Source of the DNA: Rhodospirillales bacterium
Lineage (GTDB): Bacteria; Pseudomonadota; Alphaproteobacteria; Acetobacterales; Acetobacteraceae
Assembly: GCA_017304945.1 (NCBI GenBank)
Contig: JAFKLG010000088.1
Span: forward strand, 1-48,261
Direction of reading: 5' to 3'
DNA: 48,261 bases
Shown here: in pieces, positions 17,371 to 26,946 of the stretch
Layout: every line of letters begins with the position of its first letter
Position numbering within the stretch: position 1 is the stretch's first letter
The notes under the pieces: generated by a model
Seen by the model: only the letters and a program-made list of their open reading frames with translations
What the model was told of the DNA's origin: nothing
The model's database searches: none
Made by a program: the position numbers and the translations under genes

Positions 17371-18516
17371 GTGTCCGCCTTCGCCTTTCCCGCCCCGCCC
17401 CCCTGCCCCGAGGCCGAAGCCCTGCGGGGCGAGATCCGCGCCTTCCTGAAAGACGCGCTGGCGAGCCGCAAACCGGTGGAAAAGGCGGAGAGCTGGACCG
17501 GGCTCGATCCGGAGTTCTCGCGCGCCATGGGGGCGCGTGGCTGGATTGGCATGACCTGGCCCAAGCAATATGGCGGGCATGAGCGGTCCGCTTTGGAACG
17601 CTACGTCGTGCTGGAGGAGATGCTGGCGGCCGGCGCCCCGGTCGGCCTGCACTGGATCGCCGACCGCCAGTCGGGCCCGCTGATCCTGCGCGTCGGCACC
17701 GAGGCGCAGCGCCGCATCCTGCCCCGCATCGCCGCCGGCGAAGCGTATTTCTGCATCGGCATGAGCGAGCCCGACACCGGGTCCGACCTCGCCTCCGTGC
17801 GCACGCGCGCGGTCAAGGTGACGGGCGGCTGGGTGGTCAACGGCACCAAGGTCTGGACCAGCTTCGCCCATCTCTCGCAATACATGATCCTGTTCTGCAA
17901 GACCGGCGCGGCCGAGGACCGCCATGGCGGCGCCAGCCAGTTCCTGGTCGATCTGTGGAACACCAAGGGCGTGACCACCCGCCCGATCTACGCCATGACC
18001 GGCGAGCACCACTTCAACGAGGTGGTGTTCCAGGACGCGTTCCTCCCCGACGGCGCGCTGCTGGGCAAGGAAGGCGAGGGCTGGGCCCAGGTGACCAGCG
18101 AACTCGCGCTGGAACGCAGCGGGCCGGAGCGCTTCCTCTCGAGCTTCAGCGTCCTGGTCGAGCTGGTTCGCGCCCTCGGCGCCTCGCCCTCCCGCGCCGA
18201 AGCCGCCGCGATCGGCCGCCTCGTCGCCCATGTCGCCACGCTGCGCTACATGTCGCGCTCCGTCGCCGGATTGCTGCAGGCCGGCGAGAACCCGGCGCAG
18301 CAAGCGGCGATGGTGAAGGATCTCGGCGCCGTGCTCGAGCAGGAACTGCCGCATGTGGCGCGCCAGCTCGTGCCGGTGGAGCCGGACGTATCATCGCCGC
18401 AGCCGCTTCCATCGGTGCTCGCGCACACGATCATGCACGCGCCGTCCTACAGCCTGCGCGGCGGCACGCGGGAGATCCTGCGCGGCATCATCGCCCGCGG
18501 CCTCGGCCTGCGCTGA
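17371..18516 (+). CDS. Acyl-CoA dehydrogenase
   Basis: The 381-residue FAD enzyme introduces a trans-2 double bond in an acyl-CoA. Domains appear in the usual order: N-terminal helices to about residue 120 with WPKQYGGHERSALERYVVLEEM, the beta domain with the flavin motif CIGMSEPDTGSDLASVRTRA, and a C-terminal helical domain ending with YSLRGGTREILRGIIARGLGL. The start is GTG at 17371 with GAGGAAA 6 bases upstream. It is 82 bases before an enoyl-CoA hydratase gene, so both likely serve one beta-oxidation-type route. Substrate chain is unknown. Confidence 0.93.
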   Translation: MSAFAFPAPPPCPEAEALRGEIRAFLKDALASRKPVEKAESWTGLDPEFSRAMGARGWIGMTWPKQYGGHERSALERYVVLEEMLAAGAPVGLHWIADRQSGPLILRVGTEAQRRILPRIAAGEAYFCIGMSEPDTGSDLASVRTRAVKVTGGWVVNGTKVWTSFAHLSQYMILFCKTGAAEDRHGGASQFLVDLWNTKGVTTRPIYAMTGEHHFNEVVFQDAFLPDGALLGKEGEGWAQVTSELALERSGPERFLSSFSVLVELVRALGASPSRAEAAAIGRLVAHVATLRYMSRSVAGLLQAGENPAQQAAMVKDLGAVLEQELPHVARQLVPVEPDVSSPQPLPSVLAHTIMHAPSYSLRGGTREILRGIIARGLGLR

Positions 18517-18598
18517 CGCCTCCGCTTCGGCCGGCCACGTTCCCGCCGCCGACCGACCGACCGCCCCCACCTTCCCGCCCACGCTCCAGGACACGCCA

Positions 18599-19399
18599 AT
18601 GACCGACAAGGTGCTCTACGAACAGGACGGCCCGATCGTCACCATCACGCTGAACGATCCCGGCATGCGCAACCCCATCTCGGAGCGCGAGACCGTGGAC
18701 GGCATCGTCGATGCGCTCGAGCGGCTGAACGAGGACGGGTCGGTGCGCGCCGCCATCCTCACCGGCGCCGGCAGCGCCTTCAGCTCCGGCGGCGACCTGC
18801 GCAAGATGAAGGCCGAGGCCGCGCCGCGGGCCGAAAAGCCGCAGCTCACGCCGCGTTACTACAAGTTCGGCATCCAGCGCATCCCGCTCGCCTTCGAGAA
18901 GCTGGACGTGCCGATCATCGCCGCGGTGAACGGCCCGGCCATCGGGGCCGGCCTCGATCTCGCCTGCATGTGCGACATGCGCATCGCTTCGGAGGCGGCC
19001 CGCTTCGCCGAGAGCTTCGTGAAGGTCGGCATCGTGCCCGGCGACGGCGGCGCCTGGCTGCTGCCGCGGGTCGTCGGCTTCTCCAAGGCCTGCGAGATGG
19101 CGTTCACCGGCGACATGCTGGACGCCGCCGAGGCGCTGGCCTGCGGCCTCGTCTCCCGCGTCGTGCCGGAGGCGGAGCTGCTGCCCACCGCCCGCGCGCT
19201 CGCCGGCCGCATCGCCGCCAACCCGCCGCACGCCGTGCGCATGGCCAAGCGCCTGCTGCTCGAGGGCCGGCACACGCGCCTCGACACGCTGCTCGAGATG
19301 TCGGCCGCGCTGCAGGCGCTGACCCACGCGACCGGCGATCACCGGGAGGCGGTCGACGCCTTCCTCGAGAAGCGCAAGCCCGTCTTCAAGGGGGACTGA
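18599..19399 (+). CDS. Enoyl-CoA hydratase / isomerase family protein
   Basis: The 266-residue crotonase-fold protein hydrates or isomerises an enoyl-CoA. Oxyanion-hole segments are seen as TGAGSAFSSGGDLRKM (about 55-70) and AVNGPAIGAGLDLACMCD (about 103-120). The segment VKVGIVPGDGGAWLLPR has Asp at the place where classical hydratases have the second catalytic Glu, so isomerase or another crotonase reaction is possible. The ATG at 18599 lies after CAGGACACGCCA; it follows the acyl-CoA dehydrogenase gene and is probably cotranscribed. Confidence 0.9.
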   Translation: MTDKVLYEQDGPIVTITLNDPGMRNPISERETVDGIVDALERLNEDGSVRAAILTGAGSAFSSGGDLRKMKAEAAPRAEKPQLTPRYYKFGIQRIPLAFEKLDVPIIAAVNGPAIGAGLDLACMCDMRIASEAARFAESFVKVGIVPGDGGAWLLPRVVGFSKACEMAFTGDMLDAAEALACGLVSRVVPEAELLPTARALAGRIAANPPHAVRMAKRLLLEGRHTRLDTLLEMSAALQALTHATGDHREAVDAFLEKRKPVFKGD

Positions 19400-19406
19400 C
19401 CCCCTC

Positions 19407-19850
19407 TCACGGCCCGCCGCTCGGTCGCCCCATGTCGGTGGAGACCGGGCCGGGCCCGCCCACCGCGCCCTTGCTGGCACCGGCGATGCCGCCCTGCGTG
19501 GAACCGGCCATCCCGGCGCCGCCGGTGCCGTCCACCGTCATCCCGCCGCTACTGTAGGTGCCGCTGCGCCCACCCGGCGGGATCCGCCCACCGATCACGT
19601 CGGTCCCCGCCGCCGATCCGTCCGTCGGCGCCGCCCCCGTCCCATCCCGGATCACCGGCGCCGCACCGGGCGCCGGGTCCGCGCCGCGCGTCACCATGTT
19701 CTGGTTCGGGGACGTCTGTGGCGTGGCGGGCGCCCGTCCTGTCTCCGCTCTCGTCCCGGCGGCCGGCCCTGCTCCCGCGACCTGCGCGCAGGCTCCGGCC
19801 AGCGGCAGCGCCACGCTTGCCGCCGTCAGCAACCATCCGATCCGTCTCAC
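19407..19850 (-). CDS. Small secreted Gly/Ala/Pro-rich protein of unknown function
   Basis: The 147-residue protein starts with a signal peptide (RRIGWLLTAASVALPLAGACA), with a likely signal peptidase I site after ACA at about residue 23; the nearby cysteine does not sit in a good lipobox. The mature part is low-complexity: Ala/Gly/Thr/Pro with repeated GG-MT, GTGGAG and GAGAAP-like words. The start is GTG at 19848-19850 with AGGAGG 5 bases upstream, a strong site that supports it as a real gene. It converges on the enoyl-CoA hydratase gene with only 7 bases between stops. No family was recognised. Confidence 0.6.
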   Translation of the reverse strand: MRRIGWLLTAASVALPLAGACAQVAGAGPAAGTRAETGRAPATPQTSPNQNMVTRGADPAPGAAPVIRDGTGAAPTDGSAAGTDVIGGRIPPGGRSGTYSSGGMTVDGTGGAGMAGSTQGGIAGASKGAVGGPGPVSTDMGRPSGGP

Positions 19851-20070
19851 CCTCACCTCCTGAGCTATTCGGAGGCCGAACGCGGCAGCACGGCACGCGT
19901 CGCACCGGACGCGCAATCGTGCCCAGGGCAACGGCGCTTGCGCGGGCGGATGCCGCACGTCCGCGCCGGCAATGCGCGCTGAGGGCGTCCTCCAGCGGCT
20001 GGTGGATTGGTCTGCTCGTCCAGGCCAGAACGCGCATTCCGCACGAGACCGACTTGGCCTAGGCTGCGGC

Positions 20071-20808
20071 ATGGCCCGACTGAGCGTGAACCTCAACAAG
20101 GTCGCCCTGCTGCGCAATTCGCGTCGCACCGGGGTGCCCGACCTGCTGCACTTCGCCCGGCTCGCCCTCGCGCACGGCGCGGAGGGGATCACCGTCCACC
20201 CGCGCCCGGACGAACGGCACATCCGCGGCAGCGACGTGTCGGCCCTCGCGGCGATGCTGCAGCCCGATCGCCCGCGCATCGAGTTCAACATCGAGGGCTA
20301 TCCGGACGACCGCCTGATGCAGATCCTGCAGGCGGTCCGGCCGGAGCAATGCACGCTGGTGCCCGATGCGCCGGATGCGTTCACCTCCGAGGAAGGTTGG
20401 CGGCTGGACGCACCGCAACGCGCCCTCGCCGAACCGGCGATCGCGGCGATCCGCGCCCTGGGCTGTCGCGTGATCCTGTTCGTCGACCCCGATCCGGCGG
20501 CGCCGGCCCGCGCCAAGGCCGCCGGCGCGGACGGCATCGAGATCTACACCGGAAGCTACGCCGCCGCGTTCAGGACTGGCGAGGAGGCGTCGCTGCTGGC
20601 CGCGATCGCCGCCACGGGGCGCGCGGCGGCGGAGATCGGCCTGACCGTGAATGCCGGTCACGACCTGAACCTGCACAACATCCCGCCCCTGATGCGGGCC
20701 GTTCCATTCCTCGCCGAAGCCTCGATCGGCCACGAACTCACCGCGGACGCGCTCGAAAGCGGCTGGGGGCCGACGGTGGCCGCCTACGCCGCTGCCCTGG
20801 CGGTCTGA
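20071..20808 (+). CDS. pdxJ: Pyridoxine 5'-phosphate synthase
   Basis: The 245-residue TIM-barrel enzyme condenses 3-amino-2-oxopropyl phosphate with 1-deoxyxylulose 5-phosphate to pyridoxine 5'-phosphate, the ring-closing step of DXP-dependent vitamin B6 synthesis. Seen: LSVNLNKVALLRNSR at the start, AHGAEGITVHPRPDERHIR, FNIEGYP, CTLVPDAPDAFTSEEGW, GADGIEIYTG and VNAGHDLNLHN, covering the catalytic His and Glu positions of the family. The ATG at 20071 has only a weak AGG upstream. It stands alone; acpS, which often follows pdxJ, is not here. Confidence 0.96.
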   Translation: MARLSVNLNKVALLRNSRRTGVPDLLHFARLALAHGAEGITVHPRPDERHIRGSDVSALAAMLQPDRPRIEFNIEGYPDDRLMQILQAVRPEQCTLVPDAPDAFTSEEGWRLDAPQRALAEPAIAAIRALGCRVILFVDPDPAAPARAKAAGADGIEIYTGSYAAAFRTGEEASLLAAIAATGRAAAEIGLTVNAGHDLNLHNIPPLMRAVPFLAEASIGHELTADALESGWGPTVAAYAAALAV

Positions 20809-20912
20809 TCGCCGCAGCGAATGCTTGCGCTCGGTGAGCGGACTCTCTGTATCATCCCATCCGGGTTGGGAGTACAGGCGCCATTTCGTTCGAGCTCGTC
20901 CATCAGCACGGA

Positions 20913-21527
20913 GTGCACGTCGCCGCCGTCACCGGGGCTCTTGCCGATGCCATGTCGCTGGACCCGACCATGCGCGCCACGATCATCCTGGCGGCCGCCC
21001 TGCACGACGTCGGCAAGCTCACGCTTCCCGCGCGGCTGTGGACGTCGTCCGCCCCCCTGCCCCGCCGGGAGCGCTGTCTGGCGCAGCGCCATTCGGTGCG
21101 GGGGCATGCGCTGCTGCGGGACCTCGACCCGCCGGTCGCGCAACTGGTCGCGGACGCGGCGCTGACCCATCACGAGGCCTGGGACGGATCGGGGTATCCC
21201 GGCGGATTGTGCGGCACGGAGATCCCCCTGGTGGGGCGCATGGTCGGGCTGTGCGACGTCTATTCCGCGTTGCGGGAGGCACGTCCCTACAAGCAGTCCG
21301 TCTCGCACGCGGACGCGGTGGAGATGCTCACCGCTCCCGATCCCGCCCTGCGGACGCATCGCGGCATGTTCGACCCGGATCTGCTGTCCATCTTCCTGGC
21401 CGCCGGCACGCAGGTGCAGGCCGCCTTCGAGTCGCCGCCCGGTGACGCGGACGGGTCGTGGCGCCATCTGATGCAAACTGCCGTTCGCGGACGCGCGGTC
21501 TGCGCGGATCGGTCTACCGCCGTTTGA
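20913..21527 (+). CDS. Compact HD-GYP domain protein (cyclic di-GMP phosphodiesterase family), start uncertain
   Basis: The protein of at least 204 residues is almost only an HD-GYP domain. Seen: LAAALHDVGKLTLPARLW with the HD metal pair (His31-Asp32 from this start), QRHSVRGHALL, THHEAWDGSGYPGGL with the GYP motif, and IPLVGRMVGLCDVYSALREARPYKQ. This family breaks down cyclic di-GMP to GMP. The GTG at 20913 lacks a ribosome binding site, and the reading frame upstream back to a stop at 20835-20837 reads FELVHQHG immediately before it, which looks like the first helix of the domain. The true start is therefore probably a non-standard codon upstream, for example ATT at 20883. No sensor domain is seen. 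Confidence 0.82.
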   Translation: MHVAAVTGALADAMSLDPTMRATIILAAALHDVGKLTLPARLWTSSAPLPRRERCLAQRHSVRGHALLRDLDPPVAQLVADAALTHHEAWDGSGYPGGLCGTEIPLVGRMVGLCDVYSALREARPYKQSVSHADAVEMLTAPDPALRTHRGMFDPDLLSIFLAAGTQVQAAFESPPGDADGSWRHLMQTAVRGRAVCADRSTAV

Positions 21528-22155
21528 GTCGGTCGCGTCCCAATCCAGGGCCGCTTCGGGCAACGAACCCGTCCAGCCCCTGCCTCATTCGAGCTTCCTC
21601 AGCAGAAAGATCGTCCAATTTCTGCGTCATTCTCACCAATTTAGATGATCAATCGGACAATGAGGTTTGTCTCCCCGCCTTGCGCATTTCCCGCGCGCAC
21701 CACGGCGGCTTGGCTGGTTAGAGCGCGTTTCCGGGCCTCTCGGCATTGTGCGGCCGCTGTCGGTTGCGACATTCCAGAGTTCTTTTGGCATTTGACGCCG
21801 AAAGGATCGATTTCAACCTGACATTCTTTGAGGTCCGGCGACAGATGCTTTAATTAATTCTTCATATTGCTCTGCCCAGATGCACCACGGCGGATTCGGC
21901 AATGAAGGCTCTCACGCCATTGTGAGCAAAAATACCTGTATGCCGCAGATGCGAATTGACAGTCCCCTCCCGGAATGGTTAGACAGAAGCGTCAGAAACG
22001 GTTTCGGGAGCGTCCCACGATCGGGACAGACCGGGCGTTTTTGAGACTTGCTTTGGGGTTCGAAGTCCGTCGCAGGAGTTCGCAACTCGTCCATAATTCG
22101 TTAGCTCCGGTAGCCGATTATCGGGGTGGTCAGAGCACGTTGAACGGAGATAACG
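21528..22155. other. Long AT-richer intergenic region before the repeat exoprotein gene
   Basis: No gene was recognised in these 628 bases. Composition is clearly less GC-rich than around it, especially 21600-21960. It should carry the promoter and long 5' leader of the following gene, whose ATG at 22156 is preceded by GGAGATAACG. A tRNA-like T-loop word at 22055-22063 has no matching stems. I see no open frame with coding-like composition. Confidence 0.45.
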
Positions 22156-23673
22156 ATGGCTGTAACAGTCCCCGGTACGGGTGGGTCGACGGTAACCATC
22201 TCCGGCTCGGGAGATGCGCTGAACCTGGCGCAAGTGATCTCCGGTGCTCTCGGCAACGTCACCGCAAGCGGCGGCTCCCTCACCGTCACCGGCGCCACGC
22301 TGCCGGGCGGCGACTCCTCCATCGCGAGCGTGTCGGCAGGCGCCGGCACCACCACCGAACTGCTGCTGGAAGGCACTGACCCCGCGGCCGTGACGGTCGG
22401 CGGCGGCTGGGACTTCATCATCGACAACATGAGCACGTCGCCGACGATCACCGCGACCGGCGACTCCAACATCCTCGGCAACTCCCTGGGCGGCGTCTAC
22501 TTCCTCCAGGGCTCCGGCACCGTTGCCGGCACCGGCGGCAACAACTTCATCTCCTCGAGCGGCGCCGCCTATCAGCTCTCGGGTGCGGGCGCCTCCGGCA
22601 CCGATGACACCGTGTTCGGCTCCGGCAGCGGCACGCTCGCCGGCGGCGGCGGCACCAACCTGATGGTCGCGGACGGCGTCAGCAACACGATCCTGTCCAG
22701 CGGCACCAACGACGTCGCCATCCTGGCCGGCGGCGCCACCCGCGTGATCTCCACCGGAACCGGCGTCGGCATCCTGCAGAGCGGCGCCGACAGCGCCCTC
22801 GTCACCATGACCGGCGGCAGCGGCCTCTTCCTCGGCGGCACCGGCTCGCTGAACCTCGTCTCCGGCGGCGCGAACGACACGATCGCGGTCGGCACCGGCG
22901 TCAACAACGTCACGATCTCGGGCACGGGCAGCCAGCTCTTCGGCAACGGTACCCTCGACCTGGTGATGACCGGCTCGAACGACTCGGTGCTGACCGGCGC
23001 CTCGGGACCGTCCACGGTCCAGGCCAGCGGCAGCGCCCTGGTGGCCGACGGCGGCGGCGGCCTCACCTTCGTCGGCGGCGCGGGCACCTCCACGGTCATC
23101 GGCGGCAGCATCCAGGATGCCGTGACGGTCGGCAGCGGTGGCCTCGTCTACGGCGCCGGAAGCGGCAGTGTCGCCACGATCACCGGCGGCGCCGGTGGTT
23201 CGACCATCTTCGGCGGCGCCGGCGCGGTGGTGAACTTCACCGGCACCGGCAGCGGCGCGACCCTCGTCGCCTCCCTCGGCAACGAGACGCTGAACGCGGC
23301 AGGCTCCTCCACGAACAACCTGTTCACCTCCACCAGCGTCACCTCCGCCAACGCGCTGATGATCGGCGGCTCCGGGTCGGACACCATGCTCGCCGGCGGC
23401 GGGTCGGAGACGATGACCGGCGGCGCCGGGTCGGACGCCTTCGTGTTCTTCAACGCCAACACCCAGGGCCTGCACGACTTCGTCACCGACTTCAGCAGCC
23501 AGGATGCGGTGTTCCTGCTGGGCTACAGCTCGGTTCAGTCCGCCTCCAGCCTGCTCCAGAACGCCGTGGTCAACGGCAGCGGTGTCACCCTGACCCTCTC
23601 CGACAACACCCAGGTCACCTTCAGCAACCTGACCAACACCTCCGAACTCAACGGCAAGATCTTCTACGGCTGA
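22156..23673 (+). CDS. Secreted beta-strand repeat protein with RTX-like C-terminus
   Basis: The 505-residue protein is made of Gly, Ser, Thr, Val, Asn and Asp with degenerate repeats of about 18-25 residues built on G-G/S-x-N/T-x-hydrophobic, typical of beta-solenoid exoproteins. Near the end, residues 398-430 read GGSGSDTMLAGGGSETMTGGAGSDAFVFF, a degenerate RTX-like nonapeptide stretch, followed by DFVTDFSSQDAVFLLGY and a C-terminal tail, the arrangement of type I secretion substrates. No signal peptide is seen, in line with that route. The start ATG has GGAG 7 bases upstream. A strong terminator follows directly, so it is a single-gene unit. The role may be adhesion or biofilm matrix (inference). 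Confidence 0.75.
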   Translation: MAVTVPGTGGSTVTISGSGDALNLAQVISGALGNVTASGGSLTVTGATLPGGDSSIASVSAGAGTTTELLLEGTDPAAVTVGGGWDFIIDNMSTSPTITATGDSNILGNSLGGVYFLQGSGTVAGTGGNNFISSSGAAYQLSGAGASGTDDTVFGSGSGTLAGGGGTNLMVADGVSNTILSSGTNDVAILAGGATRVISTGTGVGILQSGADSALVTMTGGSGLFLGGTGSLNLVSGGANDTIAVGTGVNNVTISGTGSQLFGNGTLDLVMTGSNDSVLTGASGPSTVQASGSALVADGGGGLTFVGGAGTSTVIGGSIQDAVTVGSGGLVYGAGSGSVATITGGAGGSTIFGGAGAVVNFTGTGSGATLVASLGNETLNAAGSSTNNLFTSTSVTSANALMIGGSGSDTMLAGGGSETMTGGAGSDAFVFFNANTQGLHDFVTDFSSQDAVFLLGYSSVQSASSLLQNAVVNGSGVTLTLSDNTQVTFSNLTNTSELNGKIFYG

Positions 23674-23693
23674 TCCCGAACCGGAGCTGATCC

Positions 23694-23730
23694 AAAAAAC
23701 CCCAGGCAGGACCTCCTGCCTGGGGTTTTT
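23694..23730. terminator. Strong rho-independent terminator
   Basis: CCCCAGGCAGGA (23700-23711) and TCCTGCCTGGGG (23714-23725) form a perfect 12-bp stem with a tiny loop, flanked by A6 on the left and T5 on the right, so the helix can extend and act from both directions. It lies 21 bases after the exoprotein stop and ends it. Confidence 0.93.
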
Positions 23731-23958
23731 GCTTGTTTGACCCCCGTCCAGCACGAAAGCCAGCCGCCGCGTCTCACCGCGGCTGAGGCGCCTCGCCCGC
23801 CATCTCGAACTCCCCCGGCCGCACGCCCCGGGGACAGGCTGCACACGCGCTCACTCCCTCTCCTGCGTCACCCCGCCCCGGCACCAGCCACAAGGACACG
23901 CACAGCCGGGCTCGACGCCGCCGCCTCGCGGCAGGCGGCGTCGCACGCAAGAGGACGC

Positions 23959-24966
23959 TCAGCGGAACAGGCGCCGCAGCATCGGGCGCAGCGATTCGCT
24001 GGCCGGCGCCAGCGCCCGCGCGAGGGCCGGCCGCCGCAGCACCGGGGCCAGCAGCTTCACCATCCCGCGCACCCGCGGCCGATGATACTGCGCGAGGAAC
24101 CAGAGATCGTCGAACGCCCGCTGCACCTGCACCGGATCGCCCTGGCGCAGCGCCATCCGGTACTCACGCACCATCCAGGGCAGGAAGCGCGGCGCGATGG
24201 CATCGCGTGAATAGTAGAACTCGCGATCGGGCTGGTCCGGAAATGCCGCCAGCAGCTTGCGCACATACACCATCCGGCTGCGCGCCATGCGCGCCGAAAA
24301 CGACGAACTGCCAGTGAAGATTCGCCACTTCGTCAGCGCTTCGTCGAGGTAGACGTTGTCATAGCCCAGCCGGAACATGCGCAGGAACAGGTCGTCATCC
24401 TCGAAGCCCGAGAGCTGCTCGTCGAAGCCGCCCACCGCGTCGAATGCCTCCCGGGACATCAGCGTTGCCGAGGGCAGCACGAACATGTCCGTCTGCAGGC
24501 AGCCCAGCAGGTCGGTCTTGGGATGCTGGACATAGGACAACGCCCGCAAGGCATTGCGCGTCACCATCTGCCCGCCGATATCGACCTCGTCGAGGTTGCA
24601 ATAGACCCACCCCAGCGGATACGGCCGCGACTCGAGGAAGGGCTGGACGAGACGTTCGAGGTGGTGCGGGTACCACATGTCGTCCTGGTCCAGCAGCGCG
24701 ATCAACTGGCCGGTCGAGTGCTGCGCCCCGAAATTGCGCGCCGAGGACTGGCCGCCATTCGGCTTTCGCAGCAACTGGATCTGAGGATGCCGCGCGATGA
24801 TCGCTTCCACCACGGCGGCGCCGTCATCCGTGGAGCCGTCATCGACCACCAGGATCTCCTGCGGTGGCCGGGTCTGCGCCAGGACGCTGTTCAATGCATC
24901 CTCGATGAAACGAGCACCGTTGTACAGCGGGATGATCGCAGTGATCGTCAAATGGTCGTCCAGCAT
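23959..24966 (-). CDS. Family 2 glycosyltransferase
   Basis: The 335-residue protein has an N-terminal GT-A fold (about residues 1-230). Seen: ITAIIPLYNGARFIEDALNSV, ILVVDDGSTDDG, KPNGGQSSARNFGA, and the metal-binding DQDDMW; then VGGFDEQLSGFEDDDLFLRMF, the usual acceptor-side acidic motif. The last 100 residues are helical and probably add membrane contact or specificity. It transfers a sugar from a nucleotide sugar to a cell-surface polymer or protein; donor and acceptor are unknown. ATG at 24964-24966 has AGGAAG upstream. It faces the exoprotein gene across the terminator. Confidence 0.92.
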   Translation of the reverse strand: MLDDHLTITAIIPLYNGARFIEDALNSVLAQTRPPQEILVVDDGSTDDGAAVVEAIIARHPQIQLLRKPNGGQSSARNFGAQHSTGQLIALLDQDDMWYPHHLERLVQPFLESRPYPLGWVYCNLDEVDIGGQMVTRNALRALSYVQHPKTDLLGCLQTDMFVLPSATLMSREAFDAVGGFDEQLSGFEDDDLFLRMFRLGYDNVYLDEALTKWRIFTGSSSFSARMARSRMVYVRKLLAAFPDQPDREFYYSRDAIAPRFLPWMVREYRMALRQGDPVQVQRAFDDLWFLAQYHRPRVRGMVKLLAPVLRRPALARALAPASESLRPMLRRLFR

Positions 24967-25405
24967 CGCGCTTCCTAATCCGTCGCTGCGCCCGCACAGC
25001 CGTCAGCCCCGGGTTCGGTGCTCATCCGGCACCGACCGGCGGCGGTCGCGCCGGCCCTCCGCTTGATCACCAGGCGGACACATGGTCGCCCGTCGTGTCG
25101 CATGCTCCGCAGCGAAGGACAACAAAGGAAGCGGGCTTGCGCCGGCCGCCGTCCCCGGGACGCGCCGCGCGTCTCCGGTCGGAGGATCCATTCTGTGTGA
25201 TTGACACCCCGACGCGCGTTCGCCACCTTCCTCGCGTCTGGGAAAGAGCCGATCCGGGACCGACCACGGCGGCCAAACAAATGAGGAAACGGATGACACG
25301 CTGCCGCTGCAGGCCGCGCGCGCTGTCGCGCCCCTGGATCCCGCCTTCCCGGCTCTCGCGCTGCCCCATCTGGCGCGCCTGCTCGCCCTCGAAGCGCGAC
25401 CTCTG
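24967..25405. other. Promoter region of the transport/catabolic operon, with an orphan coding-like stretch at its end
   Basis: The first 320 bases show no gene. From 25295 to 25405 the frame of livG is open and strongly GC3-biased (reads DTLPLQAARAVAPLDPAF, then HLARLLALEARPL), which looks like a real N-terminal extension, but it has no start codon in frame. The only good ribosome binding site, GAGGAAACGG before ATG at 25293, leads into a different frame. Confidence 0.45.
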
Positions 25406-26195
25406 ATGCAGGCCGAGTTGCAGCGCCCCCTGCTCTGCATTTCCGGCGTCAAGATGCGCTTCGGCGGTGTCGTCGCACTGGGGGGCGTGTCGTTCGACGT
25501 GGGGTACCGCCAGATCTGCGGCCTGATCGGCCCGAACGGCTCCGGCAAGACCACGCTGTTCAATTGTATCAGCGGTATCTATCGCTACACCGAAGGCGAC
25601 ATCCAGTTCGAAGGCCAGTCCCTGACCGGACTGCCGCGCTGGCGCATGGCGGGCATCGGCCTCGGCCGCACCTTCCAGAACGTCGCGCTGTTCCGCCCGC
25701 TCAGCGTGCGCGACAACATCCTGGTCGGCGCCCACCATCTCGGCCGCTCCGGCTTCATCGCCAACGCGCTGCGCCTGCCGGTAGTGCGGCAGGAGGATCG
25801 CGTCGCCCAGGCACGCTGCGACGAGCTGCTCGAGCTGCTCGACCTCCGCGCCGTCGCCCAGCGTCCCGCCGGCACCCTGCCCTTCGGCTTCCAGAAGCGA
25901 ATCGAGCTCGCCCGCGCGCTGATCGGCAACCCGAAGCTGCTGCTGCTCGACGAGCCCGCCGCAGGCCTCAACCACAGCGAGGTCGACGAGCTCGCCCGCC
26001 TGATCCAGCAGGTGCGCGACCACTTCAATCTCAGCGTCCTGCTGGTCGAACACCACATGAGCCTGGTGATGCGCGTCTCCGACAAGGTCGTGGCGCTCGA
26101 GTTCGGCATGAAGATCGCCGACGGCACGCCGGAAGAGGTGCGCAACGAACCCGAGGTCATCCGCGCCTATCTCGGCGACACGCAGGAGAGCTCGC

Positions 26196-26212
<17 letters not shown>
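25406..26212 (+). CDS. livG: Branched-chain amino acid-type ABC transporter ATP-binding protein LivG
   Basis: The 268-residue ATPase energises a high-affinity uptake system of the HAAT family. Seen: Walker A GLIGPNGSGKTT (about residue 39), Q-loop region GRTFQNVALF, the LivG-type signature LPFGFQKRIELARAL, Walker B LLLLDEPAAGL and the switch histidine in LLVEHHM. The ATG at 25406 has no ribosome binding site, and coding-like sequence continues 37 codons upstream without a start, so the true N-terminus is doubtful. It overlaps livF by 17 bases. Family members also take up aromatic acids and amides, which fits the downstream genes. Confidence 0.93.
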
Positions 26213-26906
<694 letters not shown>

Positions 26907-26946
26907 GGCGGCCCGCAACGAGAAACGCTTCGAGGGAGCAACGCCC

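Noticed and set aside
22055..22063. tRNA-like GGGGTTCGA word
   Set aside because: Neither a T-arm stem nor an acceptor stem can be formed with the flanking bases.
21979..23844. 621-codon frame opposite the repeat exoprotein
   Set aside because: It mirrors the Gly/Ser/Thr codons of the forward repeats and crosses the terminator, so it is not a gene.
25095..25292. Upstream part of a 103-codon frame before livG
   Set aside because: It has no ribosome binding site and reads as Arg/Pro/Ser-rich noise; only the part from 25293 is considered under findings.
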